This document shows positions 25,819 to 34,581 of a stretch of 64,000 nt of DNA, one piece after another; positions within the stretch are counted from its first letter, which is position 1; each line of letters opens with the position of its first letter. The notes under the pieces were generated by a model, which saw nothing but the letters and a program-made list of their open reading frames with translations, had not been told where the DNA came from and did not search any database. Both the position numbers and the translations under genes were made by a program. This DNA is from CAVXGU01 sp963761615 (lineage in GTDB: Bacteria > Acidobacteriota > Vicinamibacteria > Vicinamibacterales > CAVVIG01). The stretch is from the NCBI GenBank assembly GCA_963761615.1, contig CAVXGU010000001.1, positions 1-64,000 of the forward strand, in the 5' to 3' direction.

Positions 25819-27115
25819 GCAGGCGCCGTCCCGGCCGTATCCCCTCGCGCCGAAGACGCTCGAGGACGCCGGCCTGTCGTTCGAATTCGTCACCGAGCTC
25901 GCGCTCAAGACGCTGCACCGCGCCGCCGGTCTCTCCGGCGCCGAGCTGGCGCGCCGCCTCGGCCTCAATTTCACCGTCATCGAGCCGAGCCTGGACGTGC
26001 TGAAGCTGCAGCACCAGTGCGAGATCACCGGCGGACCCCTCGGCGGGTCGTCGTTCCGCTACCGGCTCACGGAAGCCGGCCACGCGGGCGCCACGGCGGC
26101 CCTGGAGCGCAACCAGTACGTCGGCGCCGCGCCCGTGCCGATCGATCAGTACCGGCGCTACATGGAGGATTTCCAGCGCTCGGCGCAGCGAACGGTGACG
26201 GCCGACCAGGTCGCCGCGGCCTTTTCGCACCTGGTCGTCAGCGACCGCGTGCTCAACGAGATCGGCCCCGCGGTCAATGCGGGCCAGGCGATCTTCATCT
26301 ACGGACCGCCGGGCAACGGCAAGACCGTCATGGCCAGGGCCATCCGCGATCTGCTCCCGGGTGCCATCGCGATCCCGTACGCGCTCCTCGCGGCGGACAG
26401 CATCATCCAGTTCTTCGACCCGGCCGTGCACGAAGTCATTCCCTGGCCGCACGTCGACGAGGACGCGGAGCTGCGGTTCGACCGCCGGTGGGCGCTCTGC
26501 CGCCGGCCGATGGTCGCCGTCGGCGGCGAGTTGGCGATCGACGCCCTCTCGCTCGCCTATAACTCCCGCAGCGGCATCTACCACGCGCCCGTCCAGGCGC
26601 TCGCCAACGGCGGCGTGCTGCTCATCGACGACTTCGGCCGCCAGCGCAGTTCGCCCCGCGACCTGCTCAACTGGTGGATGGTGCCGCTCGAGTCGCGCGT
26701 CGAGAGCCTGCCGCTCGCCTCGGGCGGCAAGGTCGAGATGCCGTTCCTGCCGCTCGTCATCTTCTCGACCAACCTGAAGCCCTCGGAGCTCGTGGACGAG
26801 GCGTTCCTCCGCCGGATTCAGTACAAGATCTACGCGGAGAATCCGAGCGTCGAGTCGTTCATCAAGATCTTCGAGCGGTGCTGCCAGGAGCGGGACATCC
26901 CGTTCGACCGCCGCCTCGTGGTCGACATGATCGATCGCTTCATGCGTCCGTACGGCATCGAGCTCAGGGCGTGCCAGCCGCGCGACCTCATCGACCAGGC
27001 GCTGTCGCTCGCCAGCTATCGCGGGCTGCCGCGTCGCCTCTCGCCCGGCCTCCTCCAGGCGGCCTGCCTCAACTACTTCATCGAGGCGCGCCAGTCGCAC
27101 GTGGACGAGGCGTGA
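25802..27115 (+). CDS. AAA-family ATPase with N-terminal winged-helix-like domain
   Basis: In this 437-residue protein, residues about 15-90 look like a winged-helix domain (FVTELALKTLHRAAGLSGAELARRLGLNFTVIEPSLDVLK, then FRYRLTEAG). The ATPase follows, with Walker A YGPPGNGKTVMARAI near 166, Walker B GGVLLIDDFGRQR near 271, FSTNLKPSELVDEAFLRRIQYKI as sensor/arginine-finger region, and a C-terminal helical domain. It overlaps tadD by 17 bases, so it is the last gene of the Tad operon. The domain mix suggests a regulator or remodelling ATPase of pilus assembly; I cannot name a characterised homologue. Confidence 0.75.
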   Translation: MPASAEQAPSRPYPLAPKTLEDAGLSFEFVTELALKTLHRAAGLSGAELARRLGLNFTVIEPSLDVLKLQHQCEITGGPLGGSSFRYRLTEAGHAGATAALERNQYVGAAPVPIDQYRRYMEDFQRSAQRTVTADQVAAAFSHLVVSDRVLNEIGPAVNAGQAIFIYGPPGNGKTVMARAIRDLLPGAIAIPYALLAADSIIQFFDPAVHEVIPWPHVDEDAELRFDRRWALCRRPMVAVGGELAIDALSLAYNSRSGIYHAPVQALANGGVLLIDDFGRQRSSPRDLLNWWMVPLESRVESLPLASGGKVEMPFLPLVIFSTNLKPSELVDEAFLRRIQYKIYAENPSVESFIKIFERCCQERDIPFDRRLVVDMIDRFMRPYGIELRACQPRDLIDQALSLASYRGLPRRLSPGLLQAACLNYFIEARQSHVDEA

Positions 27116-27117
27116 CG

Positions 27118-27237
27118 GGTCGAGGCTTCCGGCTCCGGGCTCTGGGCGCTCGGCTCTCGGCGCTCGGCTCTTGGCAGATCACGACGGCGGCGGGACACCG
27201 CGACTGGCCGGGAGCCGAGAGCCGAACGTCCAGAGCC
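27118..27237. repeat. Family B heptamer-arm hairpin element
   Basis: The left arm has GGCTCCGGGCTCTGGGCGCTCGG-type heptamers, followed by the core cagatcacgacggcgg-cgggacaccgcgactggcc and a short right arm GGGAGCCGAGAGCCG. It fills the gap between the ATPase stop and the VWFA signal peptide, so no usual start codon is left upstream of the latter. Confidence 0.7.
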
Positions 27238-27243
27238 ATCGTT

Positions 27244-29202
27244 TTGCTCCTCCTCCCCCTCCTGGCCGCGCTCACGGGGGCGTCGCTCGTCGCCCAGGAA
27301 GCGGCCCAGGGCTCCGCACTCGCCGTCCACATCACCTCGCCGCTCGGCCGGACCGGCACCCCCGGTGCCGTCCGCATCGTCGCCCGCATCGAGATCCCCA
27401 AGGGAGCGACGCTCGGGCCGGTCCGCTTCTTCGTCGACGGCACCGCGATCGGCACCGACGATGACGGCCCGCCGTACGCGGTCGACTGGACCGACGACAA
27501 TCCCTTCGAGCGCCTGGAAATCGTCGTCGAAGCCAGCGACAGCCTCGGGCACACCGCCCGGGACACGGTCGTGCTCAAGCCGTTCGAGCTGACCGACTCG
27601 TCGCAGGTCTTCGGCGTGCTCCTCGAGGCCGCCGTGCGCGACAGCCGCGGCCGCTTCGTCACGGGGCTGGATCCGAAGAGCTTCACGTGTTCTCGAGGAC
27701 GGCGTCCGCCAGGATCCGCAGCTCGTCCGGCAGGAAGCCGTCCCGGCGACGTTCGTGCTGCTCGTGGACAGCAGCCACAGCATGCAGCGCAACTTCGACT
27801 TCGTCCGCCAGGCGGCCGCGGCCGCCTGGTGAGCTACCTGCGGCCGGCCGACCGCGTGATCGTCGCGCCGTTCTCGAAGCAGCTCGAGGCGGTGACCGGC
27901 CCGACCAACGACCGCGCCACCATCCTCGAGGCGATCGGCGCGGCGACGGCGAACGGCGGCACCGCCATCTTCGACAGCCTCGCGGCGACGGCCGACCGGA
28001 TCGCGAAGATCGACGGGCGCCGCGTCATCATCCTGATCACCGACGGCTACGACGAGAACAGCCGGAAAACGTTCGCCGACGCGGTTGCCGCCGTGAAGCG
28101 CGCCGACGCCACGGTGTACGCCGTCGGCATCGGCGGCGTGGCGGGCATCTCGCTGCGCGGCCAGCAGGAGCTGCGCGCGCTGGCGACCCAGACCGGCGGC
28201 GAGCTGTTCCTGCCGCCGCGCATCCAGGACCTCGCGCCGGTCTACGACCGCCTCGCCGTCGACGCCCAGAACCGCTACGTCCTCTCGTACACGCCGACCA
28301 ACCAGCGGCAGGACGGCAGCTGGCGTCAGGTCACGCTGACCGCGGGCGCGCCGTCCGATCGCTACCGGGTGGACACGCGCGACGGCTACTACGCGCCGAA
28401 GGCGCCGCCGGTCGAGCCGCTCATCGAATTCACGGTGACCGACCTCCAGCAGCAGTTCGCCGACGTCACGCGCGACGATCTCCGCGTCTTCGAGGACGGC
28501 GTCGAGCAGAAGATCGAGGGGTTCCAGATTGCGGTCGACCCGGTGCAAATCGTCCTCGCGCTCGACGAGAGCGGCAGCATGAAGAAGGCCGTCGATGCCG
28601 TCAAGGACGCCGCGCGCGAGTTCGTGCAGTCGCTCGAGCCGAAGGATCCGCTGGCGCTCGTCACCTTCTCCGACACGGTGCAGTTCGCCCACGACCTCTC
28701 GACGCTGCGGCAGTGGAGCTACGACGCCATCGACCAGTACCAGGCGCTCGGCGGCACGGCGCTCTACGACGCGCTGTACGTGTCGCTCGGCCGGCTCAAG
28801 GCGGTGCAGGGCCGGCGCGCCGTGGTCATCCTCACCGACGGGCGCGACGAGAACAACCCGGGCACGGCGCCGGGCAGCGTGCACACGCTGGGCGAGGTGA
28901 TGACGCTCCTCAAGGAAGTCGACGCGGTGATCTATCCGATCGGCCTGGGACCGCAGGTCGACCGGAGCGTGCTCGAGGGCCTCGCGGAGGCGTCGGGCGG
29001 GACGGCGTATTTCCCGGCCGACGTCGGTGCCCTCGCCGATCAGTACCGCGGCATCGTCGAGAACCTGCGCCGGCGGTACGTGCTCCAGTACACCTCGACG
29101 AACCCGAAGCGCGACGGCACGTGGCGCACGGTCAAGATCGAGTCCCGGACGGGCTCGCTGCAGATCAAGAGCCGCGGCGGATACTACGCGCCGGACCGAT
29201 AG
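27244..29202 (+). CDS. Tandem VWFA-domain exported protein (Acidobacterial VWFA-related type), frameshifted
   Basis: The protein has a signal peptide (LLPLLAALTGASLVAQ), an Ig-like domain (ITSPLGRTGTPGAVRIVARIE, FFVDGTAIGTDDDGPPYAVDW), and then two VWFA domains with MIDAS motifs DSSHSM (near 27764) and DESGSM (near 28562). Each is preceded by an FxVLEDGVxQ-type segment and followed by RYVLxYTxTNxxxDGxWR. This duplicated arrangement fits the VWFA-related family first named in Acidobacteria. The first MIDAS lies in another frame: an extra T near 27688 and a missing base near 27822 bracket it. TTG 27244 is the best start I can see, because repeat DNA occupies the upstream sequence. It probably mediates metal-dependent adhesion outside the cytoplasm. 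Confidence 0.78.
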   Translation: MLLLPLLAALTGASLVAQEAAQGSALAVHITSPLGRTGTPGAVRIVARIEIPKGATLGPVRFFVDGTAIGTDDDGPPYAVDWTDDNPFERLEIVVEASDSLGHTARDTVVLKPFELTDSSQVFGVLLEAAVRDSRGRFVTGLDPKSFTCSRGRRPPGSAARPAGSRPGDVRAARGQQPQHAAQLRLRPPGGRGRLVSYLRPADRVIVAPFSKQLEAVTGPTNDRATILEAIGAATANGGTAIFDSLAATADRIAKIDGRRVIILITDGYDENSRKTFADAVAAVKRADATVYAVGIGGVAGISLRGQQELRALATQTGGELFLPPRIQDLAPVYDRLAVDAQNRYVLSYTPTNQRQDGSWRQVTLTAGAPSDRYRVDTRDGYYAPKAPPVEPLIEFTVTDLQQQFADVTRDDLRVFEDGVEQKIEGFQIAVDPVQIVLALDESGSMKKAVDAVKDAAREFVQSLEPKDPLALVTFSDTVQFAHDLSTLRQWSYDAIDQYQALGGTALYDALYVSLGRLKAVQGRRAVVILTDGRDENNPGTAPGSVHTLGEVMTLLKEVDAVIYPIGLGPQVDRSVLEGLAEASGGTAYFPADVGALADQYRGIVENLRRRYVLQYTSTNPKRDGTWRTVKIESRTGSLQIKSRGGYYAPDR

Positions 29203-29220
29203 GGGGCGTCCGGGCGCCCC
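29203..29220 (+). terminator. GC hairpin immediately after the VWFA stop
   Basis: GGGGCG-tccggg-CGCCCC begins one base after the stop codon. A further GC-rich inverted stretch follows, but there is no T-run, so termination is only likely. Confidence 0.4.
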
Positions 29221-29272
29221 GGGGCGCGGTCCCCGGGAGCCGGCTCGCGCGACACCAATCGAAAACGGCGCC

Positions 29273-29358
29273 TCCGAGATCGGTGTAGCCGCGGACCTTC
29301 AGGTCCGCCAATGCGACGCCGACCTGAAGGTCGGCCGCCACCGCGAAACGAAAACCGC
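29273..29358. repeat. Family A palindromic repeat pair
   Basis: The block GAGATCGGTGTAGCCGCGGACC-TTCAGGTCCGCCAAT is followed by an inverted GCCGACCTGAAGGTCGGC and the tail gcgaaacgaaaaccgc. The same head and tail flank the copy at 9060-9175, so the unit is longer than the palindrome alone. Confidence 0.75.
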
Positions 29359-29359
29359 G

Positions 29360-29629
29360 CTAGTCGTCGAGCTCGCCCAGCCCGTTGAGCAGGTCGAAGA
29401 TGCGGTCGGCCGACGCGCGCAGCTCGCGGATGATCAGCCGGTTCTTCGGATCCTGCTGTTCCTCGAGCGCGTCCCTCGCGGCGTCGATGTGGCGGAGCGA
29501 GCGGGCAATCTGCTCGCGTTGGAGGCCGGTCATCCTGAAGACGCGGCTCGACGGGCGCAGCTCCGGCTCGTCGGTCCGGCGGCGGCCCGGCTCGCGGTCT
29601 CGGGGCTTCTCTCTGCCGGACCACGCCAT
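29360..29629 (-). CDS. Small helical protein of unknown function
   Basis: This 89-residue, strongly charged protein has an N-terminal half rich in Arg/Pro/Glu (GREKPRDREPGRRRTDEPELRP). The C-terminal half looks like two amphipathic helices: LQREQIARSLRHIDAARDALEEQ and NRLIIRELRASADRIFDLLNGLGELDD. There is no signal or membrane segment. It stands alone between two blocks of family A repeats, with its stop codon directly against one block. Codon use and a regular helix pattern suggest it is real. I do not recognise a family. Confidence 0.55.
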   Translation of the reverse strand: MAWSGREKPRDREPGRRRTDEPELRPSSRVFRMTGLQREQIARSLRHIDAARDALEEQQDPKNRLIIRELRASADRIFDLLNGLGELDD

Positions 29630-29639
29630 GGCTCACTCC

Positions 29640-29895
29640 TGTCTGGCAGACCTGAAGGTCTGCGCTACCCCAGCCCTACTCCTGTCTGGCAGACCTGAAG
29701 GTCTGCGCTACGCCAGCCCCACGCGTCGGGCAGACCTGAAGGTCTGCGCTACACCAGCCCTACGTGTCGGGCGGACCTCGAGGTCTGCGCTACACCAGCC
29801 CTCCTGTCGGGCGGACCTCGAGGTCTGCGCTACACCAGGCCAACGCCCGTCCGCTTCGTGCGGATGTAGCGCGGACCTTCAGGTCCGCCCCGCAA
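29640..29895. repeat. Cluster of six family A palindromic units
   Basis: Five direct units spaced 43, 41, 41 and 40 bases apart (gacc at 29649, 29692, 29733, 29774, 29814) each contain gGCAGACCTGAAGGTCTGCg or the variant GCGGACCTCGAGGTCTGC and end in gctacaccagccc. A sixth unit at 29868-29889 is in the opposite orientation (GCGGACCTTCAGGTCCGC). It fills the space between the 89-residue gene and citrate synthase. Confidence 0.85.
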
Positions 29896-29903
29896 TCCGG
29901 CTT

Positions 29904-31044
29904 CTATCGCTCGTCGATCGGCGTGTAGCGCTGCGGGTAGGGCGGACCGACGTAGTCGGCGCGCGGCCGGATCAGCCGGTTGTTCGCGTGCTGCTCGAGC
30001 ACGTGCGCGGTCCAGCCCGAGATGCGGCTGACGGCGAAGATCGGCGTGAAGAGATCGATCGGAATCCCGAGCGCGTGGTACGTCGACGCCGAGTAGAAGT
30101 CGACGTTCGGGTTCAGCGTCTTCTCGGCCTTGACGAGCGCCTCGATCCGCTGCGACATGTCGAACCAGATCGGCTGGCCGGACCGCTCGCAGAGATCGCG
30201 CGACATCTGGCGCAGGTGCGTGGCCCGGGGATCCTCGGTCCGGTACACGCGGTGGCCGAAGCCGGGAATCTTCTCCTTGCGCGCGAGCTTCGCGCGCACG
30301 ATCTCCTCGGCGCGCTCCACCGGCCCGTCCTTGCCGATCTCGAGCAGCATGCGCATCACGTCGGCGTTGGCGCCTCCGTGGAGCGGGCCTTTCAGCGCGC
30401 CGATCGCCGCCACCACCGCCGAGTGCAGATCCGACATCGTCGCGGCGACGACGCGTGCGGCGAACGTCGACGCGTTCAGCTCGTGGTCGGCGTGCAGCAC
30501 CAGGGCCACGTCGAAGGCCCGGGTCGCCAGCCCGCTCGGACGCTCGCCGGTGAGCATGTACAGGAAGTTGGCCGCGTGGCCAAGCACCGGGTCGGGCTCG
30601 AATCGGTCCGCAGCCGGCGTCGATGCGGCCGAGCGTCGCCACGATCGACGCGATCTGCGACGTCAGGCGCACGGCCTTCCGGTAGTCCGCCGCGGGCGAG
30701 TTGTCGCCGGCGTCGGGGTCGTAGTGGCTCAGCGCCGAGGTGAGCGTCCGGAGCATGTCCATCCCGTTGCCGGGCGGCAGCATCCGGACGAGGCGGACGA
30801 CCGGCGCCGGCAGGGCGCGGGCCGCCGCGAGCTGCGACTGCAGGTCGCCGAGCTCCGCGCGTGTCGGCAGGCGCCGGTGCCACAGCAGGTAGCACACTTC
30901 CTCGAACGAGGCGTTCGCCGCCAGCTCGTGGATGTCGTGGCCGCAGTAGGCGAGCACGCCGCGCTCGCCGTCGATGAAGCAGATGGACGAGGACGCGGCG
31001 ACGACGTCCTCGAGCCCTCCTTTGGGCTGCGCGGTGGCGGTCAT
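29904..31044 (-). CDS. gltA: Citrate synthase, frameshifted
   Basis: Condenses acetyl-CoA and oxaloacetate to citrate in the TCA cycle. The N-terminal part has SSICFIDGERGVLAYCGHDIHELA and FEEVCYLLWHRRLPT. After the break the catalytic core reads LGHAANFLYMLTGERPS, LVLHADHELNASTF (catalytic His), GPLHGGANADVM, IPGFGHRVYRTEDPR (second His), NVDFYSASTYHALGIP (catalytic Asp) and a terminal RIRPRADYVGPP-type segment. An extra base at about 30612 shifts the frame between DAG and ADRFEPDP. The length, about 380 residues, suits the short bacterial citrate/methylcitrate synthase type. The start is three bases after the DUF362 stop, so it is the last gene of a GT2-DUF362-gltA operon. Confidence 0.88.
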
Positions 31045-31047
31045 GGC

Positions 31048-32205
31048 CTACATGATAGCGGACGCCGCGGGTGCGGCACCCGTCGTCAGCGCTGGCGGCG
31101 TACCCTGCGGACCCTGCTGCGCGTACCGCAGGAACAGCTGGCCCCAGCCGGTGGTCTCGCACCAGCGCTCGAAGGCGCGGCGATCGATGAGCGGCCAGCG
31201 GTAGAAGTCGTGGTACACGTCGCTCGCCAGGATGAAGCCGTTCACGAGCGGCGTGCGGAAGAAGAGCTTCTGGAACGGCTTGAGCGGCCCGAACCAGATC
31301 AGATCGCCGCCGCCGACGCGGACCAGATTCTTGCCGACGTGGAACTTCCAGTTCTCCCGCGCGGCATCGGCGTCGCCGACGATGCGGATCTCGCGCGGGT
31401 CGCCGACGCCGAGCCGGTCCTCGTGGGCCATCCGGATGTAGTCGATGGCCATCGGATCGAAGCCCATCATCTTCGCGGCCACGGCGTCGATCGCCACCTG
31501 GTCCGCCGACGCGAGCATCACGTTCTTCACCACCGGGTACATCGTGCGGGGGCCCGGGCCGTTGCCGGCGGTGGTCCCGTCCATGATGGCGAACAGCCCC
31601 GAGTGGATCTCCTTCTGGATCGCCAGAAGGTCGACGAGGGTCTCGTGGATCCACGAGTGCGTGTAGTGGCGCCGCGTGTTCAGCAGGCCCCCGAAGGCGT
31701 TCTTCATCGCCCCGGTCGTCGTCGTGTAGATGTGGCACTTCGTCGTCGGCAGGTGGACGATGTTCTTGCCGAGGAAGTAGTCCGGGATCTGAATGCCGTC
31801 GGGAAAGATCCGATCGAGCACGCGCATGCGGGCCTTCGGCTCGTACGGCACCCAGGCCATGTCCTCGTCCTTGAAGTTGTAGAGGACGGGCACGTCGTAG
31901 CGCCTGAAGATCGGGACGTAGTGATTCAGGTCCTCGCCCTTGAACGCGTTGGTGACGACGGTCTTGTTCTGGACGCAGACGAGATCGTCGAAGCCGCGCC
32001 GTGCGAGCGCCTGAATCGTGCCTTCGAGCTGCCACGGCGTCGTGTTCGCCGCCGGAAACGGAAAGTGCCAGGAGATGTTGTCCTTGAGGATCGTCGTCGT
32101 GCCGCGCGCCAGGGCCTGCGACACGCCGGCGAGCTCGACGAGCCGGTCGACGTCGGTGAGGATCGAGTCCGGCGTGACGCGGAGGACGGCAACCGTGGAT
32201 TTCAT
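31048..32205 (-). CDS. DUF362 domain protein
   Basis: The 385-residue protein lacks a signal peptide. Features are NISWHFPFPAANTTPWQLEGTIQALARRGFDDLVCVQNKTVVTN, YFLGKNIVHLPTTKCHIYTTTTGAMKNAFGGLLNTRRHYTHSWIHETL, FAIMDGTTAGNGPGPRTM and DQVAIDAVAAKMMGFDP, the usual DUF362 series of conserved Lys/Thr, GAMKNAFG, DG-GPGP and DAVAAKMMG motifs. The biochemical role is unknown. It lies between a processive glycosyltransferase (11-base gap) and citrate synthase (3-base gap). It differs strongly from the Tat-exported DUF362 protein at 10138-11130. Confidence 0.8.
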   Translation of the reverse strand: MKSTVAVLRVTPDSILTDVDRLVELAGVSQALARGTTTILKDNISWHFPFPAANTTPWQLEGTIQALARRGFDDLVCVQNKTVVTNAFKGEDLNHYVPIFRRYDVPVLYNFKDEDMAWVPYEPKARMRVLDRIFPDGIQIPDYFLGKNIVHLPTTKCHIYTTTTGAMKNAFGGLLNTRRHYTHSWIHETLVDLLAIQKEIHSGLFAIMDGTTAGNGPGPRTMYPVVKNVMLASADQVAIDAVAAKMMGFDPMAIDYIRMAHEDRLGVGDPREIRIVGDADAARENWKFHVGKNLVRVGGGDLIWFGPLKPFQKLFFRTPLVNGFILASDVYHDFYRWPLIDRRAFERWCETTGWGQLFLRYAQQGPQGTPPALTTGAAPAASAIM

Positions 32206-32216
32206 GATCCTGGTGC

Positions 32217-33716
32217 TTACTTGCCGCTGGCGACCTGGGTGTTCAGGACGACCGGGTCGTCGCCGTACTGCTGCACCAGCGAGACGAGCCCCGTGTACAG
32301 GAAGCCGATCTGGAACAGGACGAGGAACGGCAGGGTGCCGTAGATCTGGTTGGCCAGCGCGTAGAACACCGTCGCCGTGAAGTAGAGGCCCAGGGCGAGC
32401 TCGATGAGCGGCTGCACGGCCACCGACTGCCGGTATTTCTTCCCGGACCACTCGTCGGCGCTGCCCTCGATGCGGTACTTCGGCGTCCGCGTGAACTCGG
32501 TCTGCTTGTTGAAGAGCGCCTCGAAAACCGCCCGCGTGTTGTTGATCGAGAGCCCGATGCCGATCGACATCAGGAACGGCAGGTACTTGAGGCGCGTCCG
32601 CCAGTCACGGTGAATCTCCCGCTGGCAGACCATGTAGAAGTTGCACACCGAGAACGTCGCCGCGAAGAAGAGCGGCACGTCGATGAGCAGCATCTCGTAC
32701 CAGCCCATGTTGTAGCGGATCACCATCGACGGGAACATCAGCACCGACAGGACGCACATCAGCGGGTAGTTGAAGTTCGCCGTCAGGTGGAAGAACGCCT
32801 CGGCCTTGACCGCCAGCGGCAGGTCCGCCTGGAGGATCGACGGCAGCAGCTTCCGGCACGTCTGAATCGAGCCCTTCGCCCAGCGGTGCTGCTGCGACTT
32901 GAACCCGTTCATCTCGACCGGGACTTCGGCCGGGGCGATGACGTCGGCCACGAAGATGAAGCGCCAGCCGCGGAGCTGGGCCCGGTAGCTCAGGTCGAGA
33001 TCCTCGGTCAGCGTGTCGTGCTGCCACCCGCCCGCATCGTCGATCGCCGCGCGCCGCCAGACGCCGGCGGTGCCGTTGAAGTTGAAGAAGCGGCCCGACC
33101 GGTGGCGCGCCCCGTGCTCGAGGACGAAGTGGCCGTCGAGCAGGATCGACTGGATCTTGGTGAGCAGCGAGTAGTCCTGGTTGATGTGCCCCCAGCGCGC
33201 CTGCACCATCCCGATCTTCGGGTCGCCGAAGTGCGGGACCAGACGCAGGAGGAAGTCCGCGGTCGGAATGAAGTCCGCGTCGAAGATCGCGATGAGCTCG
33301 CCGCGTGCGGTCGCCAGGCCCGCCTCGAGCGCCCCGGCCTTGTACCCGGTGCGGTCCGTGCGGTGGAGGTACTTGATGTCGACGCCCTGCTCGGCGAAGC
33401 GCCGGACCGCCACCTCGGCAATCCCGCGCGTCTCGTCGGTGGAGTCGTCCAGAACCTGGATCTCCAGACGGTCGCGCGGATACTCGATGCGGCAGACAGC
33501 CTCGATCAGCCGATCGGCCACGTACATCTCGTTGTAGAGCGGCAACTGGATCGTCACGACCGGCGCCGGGTCGGGCATCGGCGGCGTGGCCTTCGGCTCG
33601 CGGTCGCGATGCCGCATGTACAGGTACACGAGGAAGTACCGATGCCAGCCGTAGATCGCCAGGATGATCAGGACGAAGAAGTACGCCGAGAGCGTCAGGG
33701 TTTCAGCAGAGGTCAT
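32217..33716 (-). CDS. Processive family 2 glycosyltransferase (cellulose synthase-like)
   Basis: The 499-residue membrane protein has an N-terminal helix, a GT2 catalytic domain and several C-terminal helices. Catalytic motifs in order are VLDDSTDET near residue 88, FDADFIP near 144, TEDLDLSYR near 236 and the processive QQHRWAKG near 274. The expected reaction is transfer of UDP-sugars to a growing polysaccharide or lipid acceptor at the cytoplasmic face; the polymer cannot be named. ATG 33716 is chosen because it begins the membrane helix and lies 41 bases below a strong promoter. It leads the operon with DUF362 and citrate synthase. Confidence 0.86.
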   Translation of the reverse strand: MTSAETLTLSAYFFVLIILAIYGWHRYFLVYLYMRHRDREPKATPPMPDPAPVVTIQLPLYNEMYVADRLIEAVCRIEYPRDRLEIQVLDDSTDETRGIAEVAVRRFAEQGVDIKYLHRTDRTGYKAGALEAGLATARGELIAIFDADFIPTADFLLRLVPHFGDPKIGMVQARWGHINQDYSLLTKIQSILLDGHFVLEHGARHRSGRFFNFNGTAGVWRRAAIDDAGGWQHDTLTEDLDLSYRAQLRGWRFIFVADVIAPAEVPVEMNGFKSQQHRWAKGSIQTCRKLLPSILQADLPLAVKAEAFFHLTANFNYPLMCVLSVLMFPSMVIRYNMGWYEMLLIDVPLFFAATFSVCNFYMVCQREIHRDWRTRLKYLPFLMSIGIGLSINNTRAVFEALFNKQTEFTRTPKYRIEGSADEWSGKKYRQSVAVQPLIELALGLYFTATVFYALANQIYGTLPFLVLFQIGFLYTGLVSLVQQYGDDPVVLNTQVASGK

Positions 33717-33756
33717 GCGCCGCCAGGAGCGAAAACTCCAGTCGAGACAATGGTTT

Positions 33757-33785
33757 ATATTACAGACGGGTCCGATGGAGGTCAA
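33757..33785 (-). promoter_or_regulatory. Sigma70-type promoter for the GT2-DUF362-gltA operon
   Basis: On the minus strand, TTGACC (33785-33780), a 17-base spacer and TAATAT (33762-33757) lie in an AT-rich patch within the spacer shared with larB. Initiation near 33750 would leave a leader of about 35 bases. This is the best promoter match in the window. Confidence 0.7.
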
Positions 33786-33819
33786 TTTGAACCCCTGAGC
33801 CCCGAACCCCGTCCCCCCA

Positions 33820-34581
33820 ATGATGCACGCACTCGACCTCCGACAGCTCCTCGACGGCGTGGCGTCGGGCGCGATCAGCTCCGCCGACGCCCAGACGCAG
33901 CTGCTCGACGCCTTCCGCGCCCAGCCGTTCGAAGACCTGGGCTTCGCCCGGGTGGACCACCACCGGGCCATGCGCCAGGGGTTCCCCGAGGTCGTGCTCG
34001 GGCTGGGCAAGACGCCCGAGCAGATTGCCGCCATCTCGGCCGAAATCGTCGCCCGCGGATCCACGCTGCTCGTGACCCGCGCGAGCGCCGAGGCCTTCGA
34101 TCACGTGCGCCGACTGGTGCCGCAGGCCCTCTACCACGCCGACGCGCGCGTCATCACGTTCCGCCAGCAGGACATCGAGGAAGGCCGCGGCACGATTGCG
34201 ATCGCCGCCGCCGGGACGTCGGACCTGCCCGTGGCCGAGGAGGCCGCCCGGACGGCCGAGATCATGGGAAACCGCGTCGAACGCGTCTACGACGTCGGCG
34301 TGGCCGGCCTGCACCGGCTCCTCGTCGAGCGCGCCCGCCTGGCCGCGGCCCGCGTCGTCATCGTCGTGGCCGGGATGGAGGGCGCGCTGCCCAGCGTCGT
34401 GGCCGGCCTAGTGGGCGGGCCGGTCATCGCCGTCCCCACGAGCGTGGGGTACGGCGCCAGCTTCGGCGGCATCGCGGCGTTGCTCGGGATGCTGAACAGC
34501 TGCGCGTCGGGCGTCGCCGTCGTCAACATCGACAACGGTTTCGGCGCCGCGACCCTGGCGAGCCTCATTAACCACTTGTAG
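33820..34581 (+). CDS. larB: LarB, nickel-pincer cofactor biosynthesis carboxylase
   Basis: The 253-residue protein has the PurE-like AIR-carboxylase fold of LarB. Characteristic segments are FARVDHHRAMRQGFPEVVLGLGKTPEQIA, GTIAIAAAGTSDLPVAEEAARTAEIMG, VYDVGVAGLHRLL, VVAGMEGALPSVVAGLV and VPTSVGYGASFGGIAALLGMLNSCASGVAVVNIDNGFGA. LarB carboxylates and hydrolyses nicotinate adenine dinucleotide as the first step of the nickel-pincer nucleotide used by lactate racemase-type enzymes. larC, larE and larA are not in this window. ATG 33820 or 33823 may start translation. A family B hairpin follows the stop. Confidence 0.9.
   Translation: MMHALDLRQLLDGVASGAISSADAQTQLLDAFRAQPFEDLGFARVDHHRAMRQGFPEVVLGLGKTPEQIAAISAEIVARGSTLLVTRASAEAFDHVRRLVPQALYHADARVITFRQQDIEEGRGTIAIAAAGTSDLPVAEEAARTAEIMGNRVERVYDVGVAGLHRLLVERARLAAARVVIVVAGMEGALPSVVAGLVGGPVIAVPTSVGYGASFGGIAALLGMLNSCASGVAVVNIDNGFGAATLASLINHL

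Noticed and set aside
29640..29895. CRISPR-like array of about 40-base repeats
   Set aside because: The units are contiguous palindromes with conserved tails. There are no unique spacers of constant length, no cas genes nearby, and one unit is inverted. It is a REP-type cluster.
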